Assembly: GCF_003233655.1 (NCBI RefSeq) | Contig: NZ_CP029832.1 | Coordinates: 124,001 to 188,000 of the forward strand | Direction: 5' to 3' | From: Azospirillum ramasamyi | GTDB lineage: Bacteria; Pseudomonadota; Alphaproteobacteria; Azospirillales; Azospirillaceae | DNA: 64,000 bases | Shown: piece by piece, positions 38,885-46,323 of the stretch | Layout: each line of letters begins with the position of its first letter | Numbering within the stretch: position 1 is the first letter of the stretch | Program-made: the position numbers and the translations under genes | The notes under the pieces: generated by a model | The model's input: the letters and a program-made list of their open reading frames with translations, nothing else | Databases searched by the model: none | Told to the model about the DNA's origin: nothing

Positions 38885-39358
38885 ATGGCCACGCTGAAAC
38901 CGATCCTGCTGGTCGAGGACAACCCGAAAGACCTGGAGCTGACGCTGGAAGCCTTCGAGGAGGCCCAGCTCGCCAACGACATCGTCGTCGCCCGCGACGG
39001 GGCGGAAGCGTTGTCCTACCTGTTCGATGAGGATGGACAGCCGGTGTCGAAGCCGACGGATCCGAAATATCCGGCCGTCATCATCCTCGACATCAAGCTG
39101 CCGAAGGTGGATGGGATCGAGGTGCTGCAGCGGATCAAGGCCAACGACAGCACCCGCGCCATCCCGGTGGTCATGCTGACCTCCTCCAAGGAGGAGCAGG
39201 ATCTGGTCCGCAGCTACCGGCTGGGGGTGAACGCCTTCGTCGTCAAGCCGGTCGGCTTCAAGGAGTTCTTCGACGCCATCCGCGACATCGGCAGCTTCTG
39301 GGCGATCCTGAACGAGCCGCCGCCCGGCTGCCATCCCCGACGTCCGCGCGGCACCTGA
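38885..39358 (+). CDS. Rcp1-type response regulator
   Basis: 157 residues, a single receiver domain: acidic pocket LLVEDNPKDLEL, phosphoacceptor Asp69 (ILDIKLPKVDG), Thr/Ser in VVMLTSSKEEQD and Lys in FVVKPVGFKEF. The extended loop around AEALSYLFDEDG is typical of phytochrome-partner regulators such as Rcp1. No output domain. It starts four bases after the phytochrome stop and overlaps the next start (TGATG), so it is the likely phosphate acceptor of the phytochrome. Confidence 0.92.
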   Translation: MATLKPILLVEDNPKDLELTLEAFEEAQLANDIVVARDGAEALSYLFDEDGQPVSKPTDPKYPAVIILDIKLPKVDGIEVLQRIKANDSTRAIPVVMLTSSKEEQDLVRSYRLGVNAFVVKPVGFKEFFDAIRDIGSFWAILNEPPPGCHPRRPRGT

Positions 39359-40848
39359 TGACCAGGCTGCTCGACCCGCACTCGGGAAACTTCGCATCGG
39401 ACGGCACGCCCGCCGAACCGGGGCCGCCGATTCCCTGCCGTGTCCTGCTGCTGGAAGACAACGGCATGGACGCCGATCTGGTGCGCGAGCACCTGCTGAT
39501 GATCGACGACCATGATTTCGACATCCAGCGGGTCGATGCCCGGCAACCCTTCATCGACGCGGTGGCGGCCGGCGGCCCGTACGACCTGATCCTGTCGGAC
39601 TTCGACCTGCCCGACTTCGACGGCATGTCGGCGCTGGCCATCGCACGCGAACGGCTGCCGCGGGTGCCCTTCATCTTCGTGTCCGGCATGCTGGGCGAGG
39701 AGAACGCCATCGAGGCGCTGAAGAAGGGCGCCACCGATTACGTGGTCAAGCTGCGGATGGAGCGCCTGCAGGTCGTGGTGCGCCGCGCCCTGGTGGAGGC
39801 GCGCGACCGCAACGAGCTGGCCGACAAGCGCCAGGCGCTGGCGGAGAGCGAGGCGCGGCTGCGCTTCGCGCTGGAGGCCGGGCGGCTCGGCTCGTGGGAA
39901 TTGACGCTGGCGGACAACCGGCTGCACGTCTCCTCGATCTGCGCAGCGAACCTGGGGCTGTCGGACCCGGATGAACTCTCCAGCTATGACCGCTTGCTGG
40001 CGCATGTCCACCCCGAGGACCGCGGCTATCAGCAGGCGATGGTCCAGCAGGCGCTGAGCAGCGGATCGCCGCTGGACATGGAATACCGCACCGTCTGGCC
40101 CGACGGCAGCGTTCATTGGGTGCAGGTGCGTGGACGCGCCGTTTATGACCGCGACGGCGCGCCGACCGCACTGGCCGGCGTCTCGCTGAACATCACCGAC
40201 CGCAAGAAGGCGGAGGAGCGGCAGCTTCTGCTGCTGGAGGAACTGAACCACCGGGTCAAGAACACCCTTGCGATGGTGCAGTCCATCGCCAAGCAGACCC
40301 TGCGCGCCGCCCCTTCGGTGGATGCCTTTCCCGATGCCTTTCAGTCCCGTCTGCGCGCGCTGGCCCAGGCCCATGACCTGCTGACCCGCCGCCAGTGGCA
40401 GGGCGCCTCGCTGAGCGAGATCGCCGCCTTGACGCTGGAGCCCCATGTCCATGCCGGCCGCGTCAAGGTCGGCGGACCCCCGGTCAGCCTGACGACCGGG
40501 GTGGCCGTGTCCCTCCACCTCGCCTTCCACGAGCTTGCCACCAACGCCGCGAAATATGGCGCCCTGTCCGCGGAAAACGGGCGGGTGGATCTCGATTGGG
40601 AGATCGCGAATCCGGCCCAGCCGCCGGTCCGCGCCGCCAGGGATGGCAATGCGGGCGCGCTCGTGCTGCGCTGGAGCGAGAGCGGCGGTCCGCCGGTGGT
40701 CACGCCGACCCGCCGCGGCTTCGGCTCACGACTGATCGAAAGGGGCCTTGCTCACGAGTTGGAGGGCGACGTGTCGCTTGCTTTCGATCCTGCCGGCGTG
40801 CGATGCCGGCTCGTCATCCCCCTGTCGTCGCGAGTGAGCCCGCAGTGA
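39358..40848 (+). CDS. Receiver-PAS-HWE histidine kinase
   Basis: 496 residues. A receiver (LLLEDNGMDADL; Asp81 in LILSDFDLPDFDG) is followed by a coiled linker, a PAS domain (residues about 165-285) and an HWE/HisKA_2 kinase with His298 in EELNHRVKNTLAMVQS, N-box LAFHELATNAAKYGAL and the WSESGG motif. HWE kinases usually feed single-domain receivers or PhyR-type regulators. The start overlaps the Rcp-type gene and the end overlaps the following receiver gene, so the product sits in the middle of a phosphorelay. Confidence 0.92.
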   Translation: MTRLLDPHSGNFASDGTPAEPGPPIPCRVLLLEDNGMDADLVREHLLMIDDHDFDIQRVDARQPFIDAVAAGGPYDLILSDFDLPDFDGMSALAIARERLPRVPFIFVSGMLGEENAIEALKKGATDYVVKLRMERLQVVVRRALVEARDRNELADKRQALAESEARLRFALEAGRLGSWELTLADNRLHVSSICAANLGLSDPDELSSYDRLLAHVHPEDRGYQQAMVQQALSSGSPLDMEYRTVWPDGSVHWVQVRGRAVYDRDGAPTALAGVSLNITDRKKAEERQLLLLEELNHRVKNTLAMVQSIAKQTLRAAPSVDAFPDAFQSRLRALAQAHDLLTRRQWQGASLSEIAALTLEPHVHAGRVKVGGPPVSLTTGVAVSLHLAFHELATNAAKYGALSAENGRVDLDWEIANPAQPPVRAARDGNAGALVLRWSESGGPPVVTPTRRGFGSRLIERGLAHELEGDVSLAFDPAGVRCRLVIPLSSRVSPQ

Positions 40849-41213
40849 CCGACGCGAATATTTCCGACCTGACCGTCCTGATCGTCGAGGACGAGCCGCT
40901 GATCGCCATGAGCCTGGAGGATGCGCTGCTCGACCAGGGCGTGACCTGCCTCGGCCCGGCCGGCTCGGTCGCGGCGGCGCTGGACATGATCGAGACGGGC
41001 GGCTTCGACATCGCCCTGCTCGACGTCAACCTGCGCGGCGAGCGGGTGGATGCGGTGGCCGACCGGCTGGCCGCAGCCGGCATTCCCTTCATCTTCACCA
41101 CAGGCCATGGGGCGGAGGGGCTGCCCGACGCCCACCGGATGCGCCCGGTGATCGGCAAGCCCTTCCGCGACCTCGACATCACCGACGCGCTGGCCCGTCA
41201 CCGTCCGCACTGA
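40845..41213 (+). CDS. Single-domain response regulator
   Basis: 122 residues, one receiver domain: LIVEDEPLIAMSLED, Asp60 in IALLDVNLRGE, Thr in FIFTTGHG and Lys in VIGKPF. This subtype (LxxDVNL) is the usual partner of HWE kinases. The GTG start overlaps the TGA of the upstream kinase gene. A strong terminator follows 36 bases after the stop, closing the operon. It may modulate the kinase by taking phosphate away or may act on a distant target. Confidence 0.88.
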   Translation: MTDANISDLTVLIVEDEPLIAMSLEDALLDQGVTCLGPAGSVAAALDMIETGGFDIALLDVNLRGERVDAVADRLAAAGIPFIFTTGHGAEGLPDAHRMRPVIGKPFRDLDITDALARHRPH

Positions 41214-41249
41214 ACGGTTCCGTCGGGGTCTTATGCTGGTATCGGATTA

Positions 41250-41284
41250 AGCCTGCCGGCAGGGGTGACCTGCCGGCAGGCTTT
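41250..41284 (+). terminator. Rho-independent terminator of the phytochrome operon
   Basis: A perfect 14-base stem containing GCCTGCCGGCAGG on one side and its complement on the other, separated by GGTGA, is followed by TTTT. It lies between the receiver gene (stop 41213) and the convergent copper chaperone gene (stop 41289) and may serve both strands. Confidence 0.85.
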
Positions 41285-41288
41285 TCCG

Positions 41289-41807
41289 TTACTGCTTCTG
41301 GGTGTGGCCATGCGCGGCACCGGCCGCGGCGCCCATATGGCCGTGGCCGTGGTCGGAACCGCTCTGACCGGCGGCCTCGATGGAGAGTTCGACATCGACG
41401 GTCCCGGCCTTTTCGAAGCGCAGGGTCAGCGGCACCTGCTCGCCCTTCACCAGCGGCTTCTTGAGGCCGAGCAGCATGACGTGCAGCCCGCCCGGTGCCA
41501 GCTTCATCGTCTCGCCGGGGGCGATGGCGATATAGGGCACCTCGCGCATCTTCATCACGCCGTTCTCGTTCAGATGGGTGTGCAGTTCAGCCTTTTCGGC
41601 GACAGGGGTGGAGGCGGCGACCAGACGGTCTTCCTCCGTGCCGGTGTTGGTCAGCGACAGATAGCCGACGCCGTTGGGCGCCGACGGCGCGGTGGCACGG
41701 GCCCAGGGATGGCCGATGTCGATCGGACCGGCCTTGTAGCTGTGGGCCAGCGCGGCACCGGCGCCGAACAGAGCGAGGGCGGTGGCGATGCCGAGAATGC
41801 GCTTCAT
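41289..41807 (-). CDS. PCu(A)C-type periplasmic copper chaperone
   Basis: 172 residues. The signal peptide ends ALA-HS; the mature cupredoxin-like fold carries the copper site residues of the family: His76/His78 (ELHTHLNENG), Met85/Met87 (GVMKMREV), His109 and Met111 (GGLHVMLLG). The C-terminus is a flexible His-rich tail (DHGHGHMG, AAHGHTQKQ) able to bind extra metal. It delivers copper to cytochrome oxidase CuA or other periplasmic cuproproteins. The ATG at 41807 has AGGAG upstream. No SCO gene is adjacent. Confidence 0.9.
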   Translation of the reverse strand: MKRILGIATALALFGAGAALAHSYKAGPIDIGHPWARATAPSAPNGVGYLSLTNTGTEEDRLVAASTPVAEKAELHTHLNENGVMKMREVPYIAIAPGETMKLAPGGLHVMLLGLKKPLVKGEQVPLTLRFEKAGTVDVELSIEAAGQSGSDHGHGHMGAAAGAAHGHTQKQ

Positions 41808-41928
41808 TGACTTGTGCTCCTGAACAGGATGGGGGCATGGCATCCGGCCGGCACGGATCCCTCTTTGGGATCGGGCACGCGATGCGCAGCGAACTGAATG
41901 GCTGAAGAGGAAGGTCCGGCGTGCGGGA

Positions 41929-42423
41929 TCACACGTGGGACGGGGGTCCGCGGGCCTGGAGCGTCGACAGGAACCAGCCGGCGGCGATGCGCTCGCCCGG
42001 CAGCAGGCGGGTGTCGCCGGCGGCGGCCATGGCAGGTTCGACCGTCAGGAGCGGCGGGGGCAAGGCAAGCCCGGCAATCAGCGGACAAAGCGGGCAATGG
42101 CCGCTGCCGAAGGGGTTCGGGTCGGAGCTGCCGCCGTGGTTGTCGCCGCCTGCGTGATCCATGCCGGCCAAGGCGATGCCGGCCAGGACCATACCGTAAA
42201 TCGCCGGCCCGTATTCCGCAGGATCGACGTCGATCGTCGCGAAGCCGCCGGCCGAACAGATCTGCAGGGGGGTCGTCTCTCCCGTCCGCGCGGCGGCGGT
42301 CGCCTCTCCGCTCAGCGCGATCGGCATCCAGCCCCAGGCGAAGACCTGCAGCAACAGCGCGGCCATGCCGGCAAACAGGCCGAGCCTCCGCACCTGCCGC
42401 ACTGTCCACCGACCGAACGCCAT
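41929..42423 (-). CDS. DUF2946-like membrane-anchored protein
   Basis: About 164 residues: one N-terminal hydrophobic segment (FAGMAALLLQVFAWGWMP), then a periplasmic region with LQICSAGG and the SGHCPLCPLIAGLALPPP block that marks DUF2946-type proteins, often found with copper genes. Histidines in MDHAGGDNHGG and the CxxC pair could bind copper. The ATG at 42423 is preferred over 42456. It is transcribed towards the PCu(A)C gene, 121 bases apart, and both may respond to copper; that is inference. Confidence 0.65.
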   Translation of the reverse strand: MAFGRWTVRQVRRLGLFAGMAALLLQVFAWGWMPIALSGEATAAARTGETTPLQICSAGGFATIDVDPAEYGPAIYGMVLAGIALAGMDHAGGDNHGGSSDPNPFGSGHCPLCPLIAGLALPPPLLTVEPAMAAAGDTRLLPGERIAAGWFLSTLQARGPPSHV

Positions 42424-42528
42424 CCGGCTCCGCGCCCTTCGATACCGCCGGACCAAGCCGGCACGACAGCACCATAACGCAGCCGGCCGGACCGGACGAG
42501 GGGCAAATGCACCGGCACTCGGCCGGAC

Positions 42529-43365
42529 TCACGCCAGCAGGCGGAAGGCCGGCTCGGGGCGGGACAGCAGGCCGCGGCGCAGGTCCTCGATTGCGGCATC
42601 GTCGCGGGCGGCACGGGGGATGGGCACCGGCACCTCGGCGACCACCCGCCCGGGCGACGGCGCCAGCAGAAGCAGCCGGTCGGCCAGCGCCAGCGCCTCG
42701 CGCAGGTTGTGGGTCACCAGCAGGACGGTGGTCGGCCGCCGTTCCAGCAGTCCGGCCAGCAGGCCGCGCAGCCGCAGCGCCGTCGGCTCGTCCAGCGAGA
42801 CGAAGGGCTCGTCCATCAGCAGCAGGTCGGGCTCCACGACAAAGGCGCGGGCCAGCGCCACCCGCCGCGCCATGCCCAGCGACAGCTGGGTCGGGAAGCG
42901 GTCGGCGAAGGGCGTCAACTCCAGCGCGTCCAGCATGACGCCGACCGCCGGCCCCCTGCGCTGCGCCCTGGGCATGACCAGAGCCAGATTCTGCCGAACG
43001 GTGCGCCAGGGCAGCAGCCGCGGTTCCTGGAACACATAGCCCAACCGCGCCGGTTCGCCGTCGGGTCGCGCGCCGATGCTGACCTCGCCCTCGAAGGCGC
43101 GGTCCAGCCCGGCGACGATGCCGAGCGCCGTCGTCTTGCCGCAGCCGCTGGGGCCGACCAGGGCCACGACCTCCCCCGCCGCGGCGGACAGCGACAGGCC
43201 GCGCACGGCCTCCACCGCGCCGAAGCGCTTGGAGCGGATCTCAAGCGTCAGCGGGCAAGCGCCGCCAGCGCTGGCAGCGCCGCTCGACCGGTTGGAGGAC
43301 GCCGTATTCCAAAAGCTGGACCACGGCCACGAACGCGGTGGTGTAAGCCAGGATTCCTGCGACAT
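42529..43365 (-). CDS. SsuB/TauB-like ABC transporter ATP-binding protein (start uncertain)
   Basis: The ABC domain is complete: Walker A GPSGCGKTTA, Q-loop VFQEPRLLPW, signature LSLGMARRVALARA, Walker B LLLMDEPFVSLD and switch HNLREAL. Domain similarity begins at LTLEIRSKRFGAVEAV (about 43251), which in this frame lacks an ATG/GTG/TTG exactly there; the nearest codon is CTG at 43251 and the first upstream ATG is 43365, inside the permease gene. Start therefore unresolved. It powers the adjacent permease and binding protein, a nitrate/sulfonate/taurine-type importer. Confidence 0.82.
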   Translation of the reverse strand: MSQESWLTPPRSWPWSSFWNTASSNRSSGAASAGGACPLTLEIRSKRFGAVEAVRGLSLSAAAGEVVALVGPSGCGKTTALGIVAGLDRAFEGEVSIGARPDGEPARLGYVFQEPRLLPWRTVRQNLALVMPRAQRRGPAVGVMLDALELTPFADRFPTQLSLGMARRVALARAFVVEPDLLLMDEPFVSLDEPTALRLRGLLAGLLERRPTTVLLVTHNLREALALADRLLLLAPSPGRVVAEVPVPIPRAARDDAAIEDLRRGLLSRPEPAFRLLA

Positions 43366-43996
43366 CGAACGTCTGGAAAAGGAGGTTGATCTGGAATCCG
43401 ACACCGTCGCTGCGGCCCAGCAGTTCGACCACGAGCACGATCTTCCAGATCAGCGCAAGGCCGGACCGCGAGGCGGCGGCGATGGTGGGGGTGAGTTGCG
43501 GCAGCAGCACATGCCGCAGCCGGTCGGCGGGCGACATGCGATAGACCTGGGCCATGTCGATCAGCCCCTCGTCGATGGCGCGCGCGCCGGCACGCACCAG
43601 GACGACCGTGTTGGGAATCTTGTTGACGGCCACCGCGCCGATGGCCGCCGCCTCGGTCAGGCCGAACCAGACATAGGCCAGCACGATCACCACCAGCGCC
43701 GGCAGGTTCAGGAAGAAGACCAGCCACGGCCCGAACAGCCGGTCGACGAAGAGGGAGCGGCCCATCGGCACCCCCAGCGCGACACCGATGGACATGGCGA
43801 GCGCGAAGGCGCCCAGCACCCGCAGCAGGGTGGCGCCGAGATGGTGGAACAACGCCCCGCTCTCCGCCTCGCGCAGAAGGGATTCGGCGACCGGCAGCGG
43901 CCCCGGCAGCAGGCGTCCGCCGACCAGCATCGCCGCCGCCTGCCAGACGGCCAGCAGCAGCAGGATCGACAGCAGCGGCATCAGGGCGCGGCGCAC
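43241..43996 (-). CDS. SsuC-like ABC transporter permease
   Basis: 251 residues with about six membrane helices and the permease coupling loop (MAQVYRMSPADRLRHVLLPQLTPTIAAASRSG), which has the EAA-loop layout of BPD importers. GTG start at 43996, three bases after the stop of the binding-protein gene. It is the membrane part of a three-gene importer of the nitrate/sulfonate/taurine family; substrate unknown. Confidence 0.87.
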   Translation of the reverse strand: MRRALMPLLSILLLLAVWQAAAMLVGGRLLPGPLPVAESLLREAESGALFHHLGATLLRVLGAFALAMSIGVALGVPMGRSLFVDRLFGPWLVFFLNLPALVVIVLAYVWFGLTEAAAIGAVAVNKIPNTVVLVRAGARAIDEGLIDMAQVYRMSPADRLRHVLLPQLTPTIAAASRSGLALIWKIVLVVELLGRSDGVGFQINLLFQTFDVAGILAYTTAFVAVVQLLEYGVLQPVERRCQRWRRLPADA

Positions 43997-43999
43997 CGG

Positions 44000-44995
44000 C
44001 TATGCCCCGCCGGTCCAGAAGGTGCCGGGCGCGATGGTCGCCGCGTCGCCGACCAGTTCCCGCCCGCCGAGCCGGGCCAGCAGCGCATAGAGCCGCGCGG
44101 CGCCGGCCTGCTCCTCCGCGGTCCAGCGGCGGGGGATGCCCTCGCGGTAACGGTCGCGCAGGGTGCGGAAGGTGGCGTCGTCCTCCGCCTGCATCAGCGG
44201 GGCCAGCCGCTCCCAGGCGGCATCCGATTGCGCCAGCAGATCCTTCGCCTTGCCGGTGGCCGCCTGGAAACCGGCGAGCGCGGCCGGGTTGGCGCGCGCC
44301 CACTCCTCGCGGAAGACATAGCCAATGGACGGGACGCTGGCCGGCTGGCCCAGCGCGGTCATCATGTCCGACACCGTGACCAGCACCCGCATGCCCCGCG
44401 CCTCCAGCCGGGCGGCGAAGGGCCAGTAGGTCAGCACCGCGTCCAGGCCGCCGTCGGCGATCTTGCTGTTCAGCAACGGCGGCGCACCGTAGAAGGGCTG
44501 GGCGTCGCGGTCGAGCGCAAGGCCGTGCCGGTCGCCGGCAAGCGCCTTCAGCAGGAGCCAGCTCTTGTCCAGCGGGCTTCCGGCGACGCCGATCCGCTTG
44601 CCGCGCAGATCGGCGATTCCGATGATCGGCGAGCCGGCCGGCACCACCAGGGCACCGACGGCGGTCGAATAGGGGATGAAGGACAGCGCCTCCCCCTTGT
44701 CGCGCATCCGCGACACCCACAGCCAGTCGGAAACGATGACCTCCACCCCGCCCGCCTGCAGCGCGACCTGAGTGGCCGGACTGCCCGCCAGCTCCACCAG
44801 CCGCAGGTCGATCCCCGCCTGTTCGTCGAAGCGGTTGGCGCGGACAGTGTCGAGTTCCCAGCTGACCGTGCCGAACTTCAGCACCCCGGCGCGGACGACC
44901 GGCCGTTCGGCGGCGAAGCCGGGCCGGAGCGCGGCCGAGGCCATCAGCGCACCCGCGGCCAGCAGCGTCGCCCGTCTCGTACAGCCTACCGACAT
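44000..44995 (-). CDS. SsuA-like ABC transporter substrate-binding protein
   Basis: 331 residues. The N-terminus TRRATLLAAGALMASAALRPGFAAE is signal-peptide-like with a twin arginine. The mature protein has the NMT1/SsuA layout (VLKFGTVSWELDTVRANRFDEQAG, LRGKRIGVAGSPLDKSWL, GGLDAVLTYWPFAARLEARG). It captures a small anion or organic compound in the periplasm for the two following genes. It lies next to the quinoprotein cluster, and relatives are found near PQQ alcohol dehydrogenases, so a role in supplying a cofactor or substrate is conceivable but unproven. Confidence 0.85.
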   Translation of the reverse strand: MSVGCTRRATLLAAGALMASAALRPGFAAERPVVRAGVLKFGTVSWELDTVRANRFDEQAGIDLRLVELAGSPATQVALQAGGVEVIVSDWLWVSRMRDKGEALSFIPYSTAVGALVVPAGSPIIGIADLRGKRIGVAGSPLDKSWLLLKALAGDRHGLALDRDAQPFYGAPPLLNSKIADGGLDAVLTYWPFAARLEARGMRVLVTVSDMMTALGQPASVPSIGYVFREEWARANPAALAGFQAATGKAKDLLAQSDAAWERLAPLMQAEDDATFRTLRDRYREGIPRRWTAEEQAGAARLYALLARLGGRELVGDAATIAPGTFWTGGA

Positions 44996-45142
44996 GGTGC
45001 CATCCCCGGCGTTTTGTTGAACCGACAGTCTAGGAGGTTTGGATATGTTCGTATATTCAACAATAGGAGGATGGGGCGGGCTATGCGGAGGGGCCGGCCC
45101 GCGACACCGCCGCCCCGCCCCTGCCCCGCTCCCCCTGCCCCG

Positions 45143-45610
45143 TCACTGGTCGTAGGTTCCCGCCCCGACGATGTAGTTGCCGTCGCGGGTGACGTAGGAA
45201 TGCTTGTGCTCGACCTTGTTGGTCTGGCGGTTCAGCCAGACATAGTCGATGACGGCGCTGGGCTTGTCGGTTGTCTCGGTGATCATCGCCCGGACGATGG
45301 GCTTGCCCTCGGCATCCGTCAGGTCGGCGGCCTCGGAGCCGGCAAGGCGCGGGTTGGCGCCGGACGCCACGTAACGGCCCTTGGTGTCGAAGACGAAGAC
45401 ATACAGCTCGCCACGATGGAAGCTGCCCTTCGGGTCCTGAAAGGCCTTGGTGGCTTCCTCCGGCCCCTTGGCCTTCAGATAGGCGACGGCGTCGGCGACC
45501 AGCGATTTGGCCTGTTCGGGGGTGGCGCGGTCGGCGGCGAAGGACGTGGCGGCCGGCGCCACCAGCAGGGCCGCGGCAACGGCGACCAGGGAAGCGGTTC
45601 TGCGGATCAT
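45143..45610 (-). CDS. Secreted single Cache-domain protein
   Basis: 155 residues: a signal peptide (MIRRTASLVAVAAALLVAP, cleavage near SFA-AD) and one small Cache domain (AVAYLKAKGPEEATKAFQDP, GELYVFVFDTKGRYVASGANP, DYVWLNRQTNKVEHKHSYV, DGNYIVGAGTY). Cache domains bind small ligands outside the membrane, normally as the sensor of a receptor; here there is no membrane helix or output. It follows the PedF-like cytochrome gene by 67 bases. It could bind an alcohol or its oxidation product and inform a membrane sensor. Confidence 0.83.
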   Translation of the reverse strand: MIRRTASLVAVAAALLVAPAATSFAADRATPEQAKSLVADAVAYLKAKGPEEATKAFQDPKGSFHRGELYVFVFDTKGRYVASGANPRLAGSEAADLTDAEGKPIVRAMITETTDKPSAVIDYVWLNRQTNKVEHKHSYVTRDGNYIVGAGTYDQ

Positions 45611-45677
45611 GGATAACCACCTTGGAAGGGAAAGGACGGGAAAGGGGAGCCGGTGCCTGACGGCCGGCGGCAGGGGA

Positions 45678-46106
45678 TCAGTCCTCGTGCACGGTTTCCA
45701 GCCAGGAGCGGATCGACCACAGCGCCTCCTGCCCGAGCGCCTCGCCGAAGGCCGGCATGTAGGTGACGCCGTTGCGGATCGAGCCGTTGATGACGCGCTC
45801 CTTGAACCACTCGTCGCCGGCGTCGCCCTTCTCCAGATAGCGCAGGTCGGGAGCGATGCCGCCGGACACCGCGCCCAGCCCATGGCAGCGCGCGCAGTTC
45901 TGGTTGAAGGCCGACGCGCCGATCTCGATGGCGCGCTGGTTGCTGCGGTAGGGGTTGCTGTCGCGCCATTTGTCGCCCAGCTTCTCCAGCCCGGTGGTAT
46001 CGACCGCCTGCGGGACGACATCGCCATGGGCATAGACAAGGCCGGGCAGCGCCACGGCGCCGATCAGACCAACTGCGGCTGCAATCCGAATAATCCGTGC
46101 ATTCAT
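45678..46106 (-). CDS. pedF: PedF-like cytochrome c-550
   Basis: 142 residues with a signal peptide ending VYA-HG and a single haem c site CARCHGLGAVSGG (Cys71-His75); the axial methionine is probably in GVTYMPAFGE. The long N-terminal arm (AVDTTGLEKLGDKWRDSNPYR) is typical of the PedF family that accepts electrons from PQQ ethanol dehydrogenases. AGGGA precedes the ATG at 46106. It lies downstream of the PQQ dehydrogenase gene on the same strand, but a 217-base gap and a shared motif at 46188-46199 suggest its own promoter. Confidence 0.88.
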   Translation of the reverse strand: MNARIIRIAAAVGLIGAVALPGLVYAHGDVVPQAVDTTGLEKLGDKWRDSNPYRSNQRAIEIGASAFNQNCARCHGLGAVSGGIAPDLRYLEKGDAGDEWFKERVINGSIRNGVTYMPAFGEALGQEALWSIRSWLETVHED

Positions 46107-46187
46107 GGGTAAGACGTTCCCTCTGTTTCTCGCCGCCCTGCGGCTTCTGCTTCGCATGAACGGACGTTACCAGCAGTGGGGAAGGCA

Positions 46188-46199
46188 AATAATTGGACT
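46188..46199 (-). promoter_or_regulatory. Motif AGTCCAATTATT upstream of the pedF-like gene
   Basis: The minus-strand sequence AGTCCAATTATT lies 82 bases upstream of the cytochrome start. The identical 12 bases in the same orientation occur at 51097-51108, 67 bases upstream of the MoxJ-like gene. Both are preceded by CTTGT 10-13 bases earlier. This may be the site of a LuxR- or response-regulator-type activator of the quinoprotein genes. Confidence 0.5.
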
Positions 46200-46323
46200 A
46201 TGGTAGGACAAGGCAATTGATGCGAAGATTTCGACTGGCAGTCATCTGCACATGGAAATGAGCGGACTGGATTGCTCCGGCCCGCTCCTTCTCCATCGGA
46301 CTGTCCGCCCAGCCGAAGACCGA

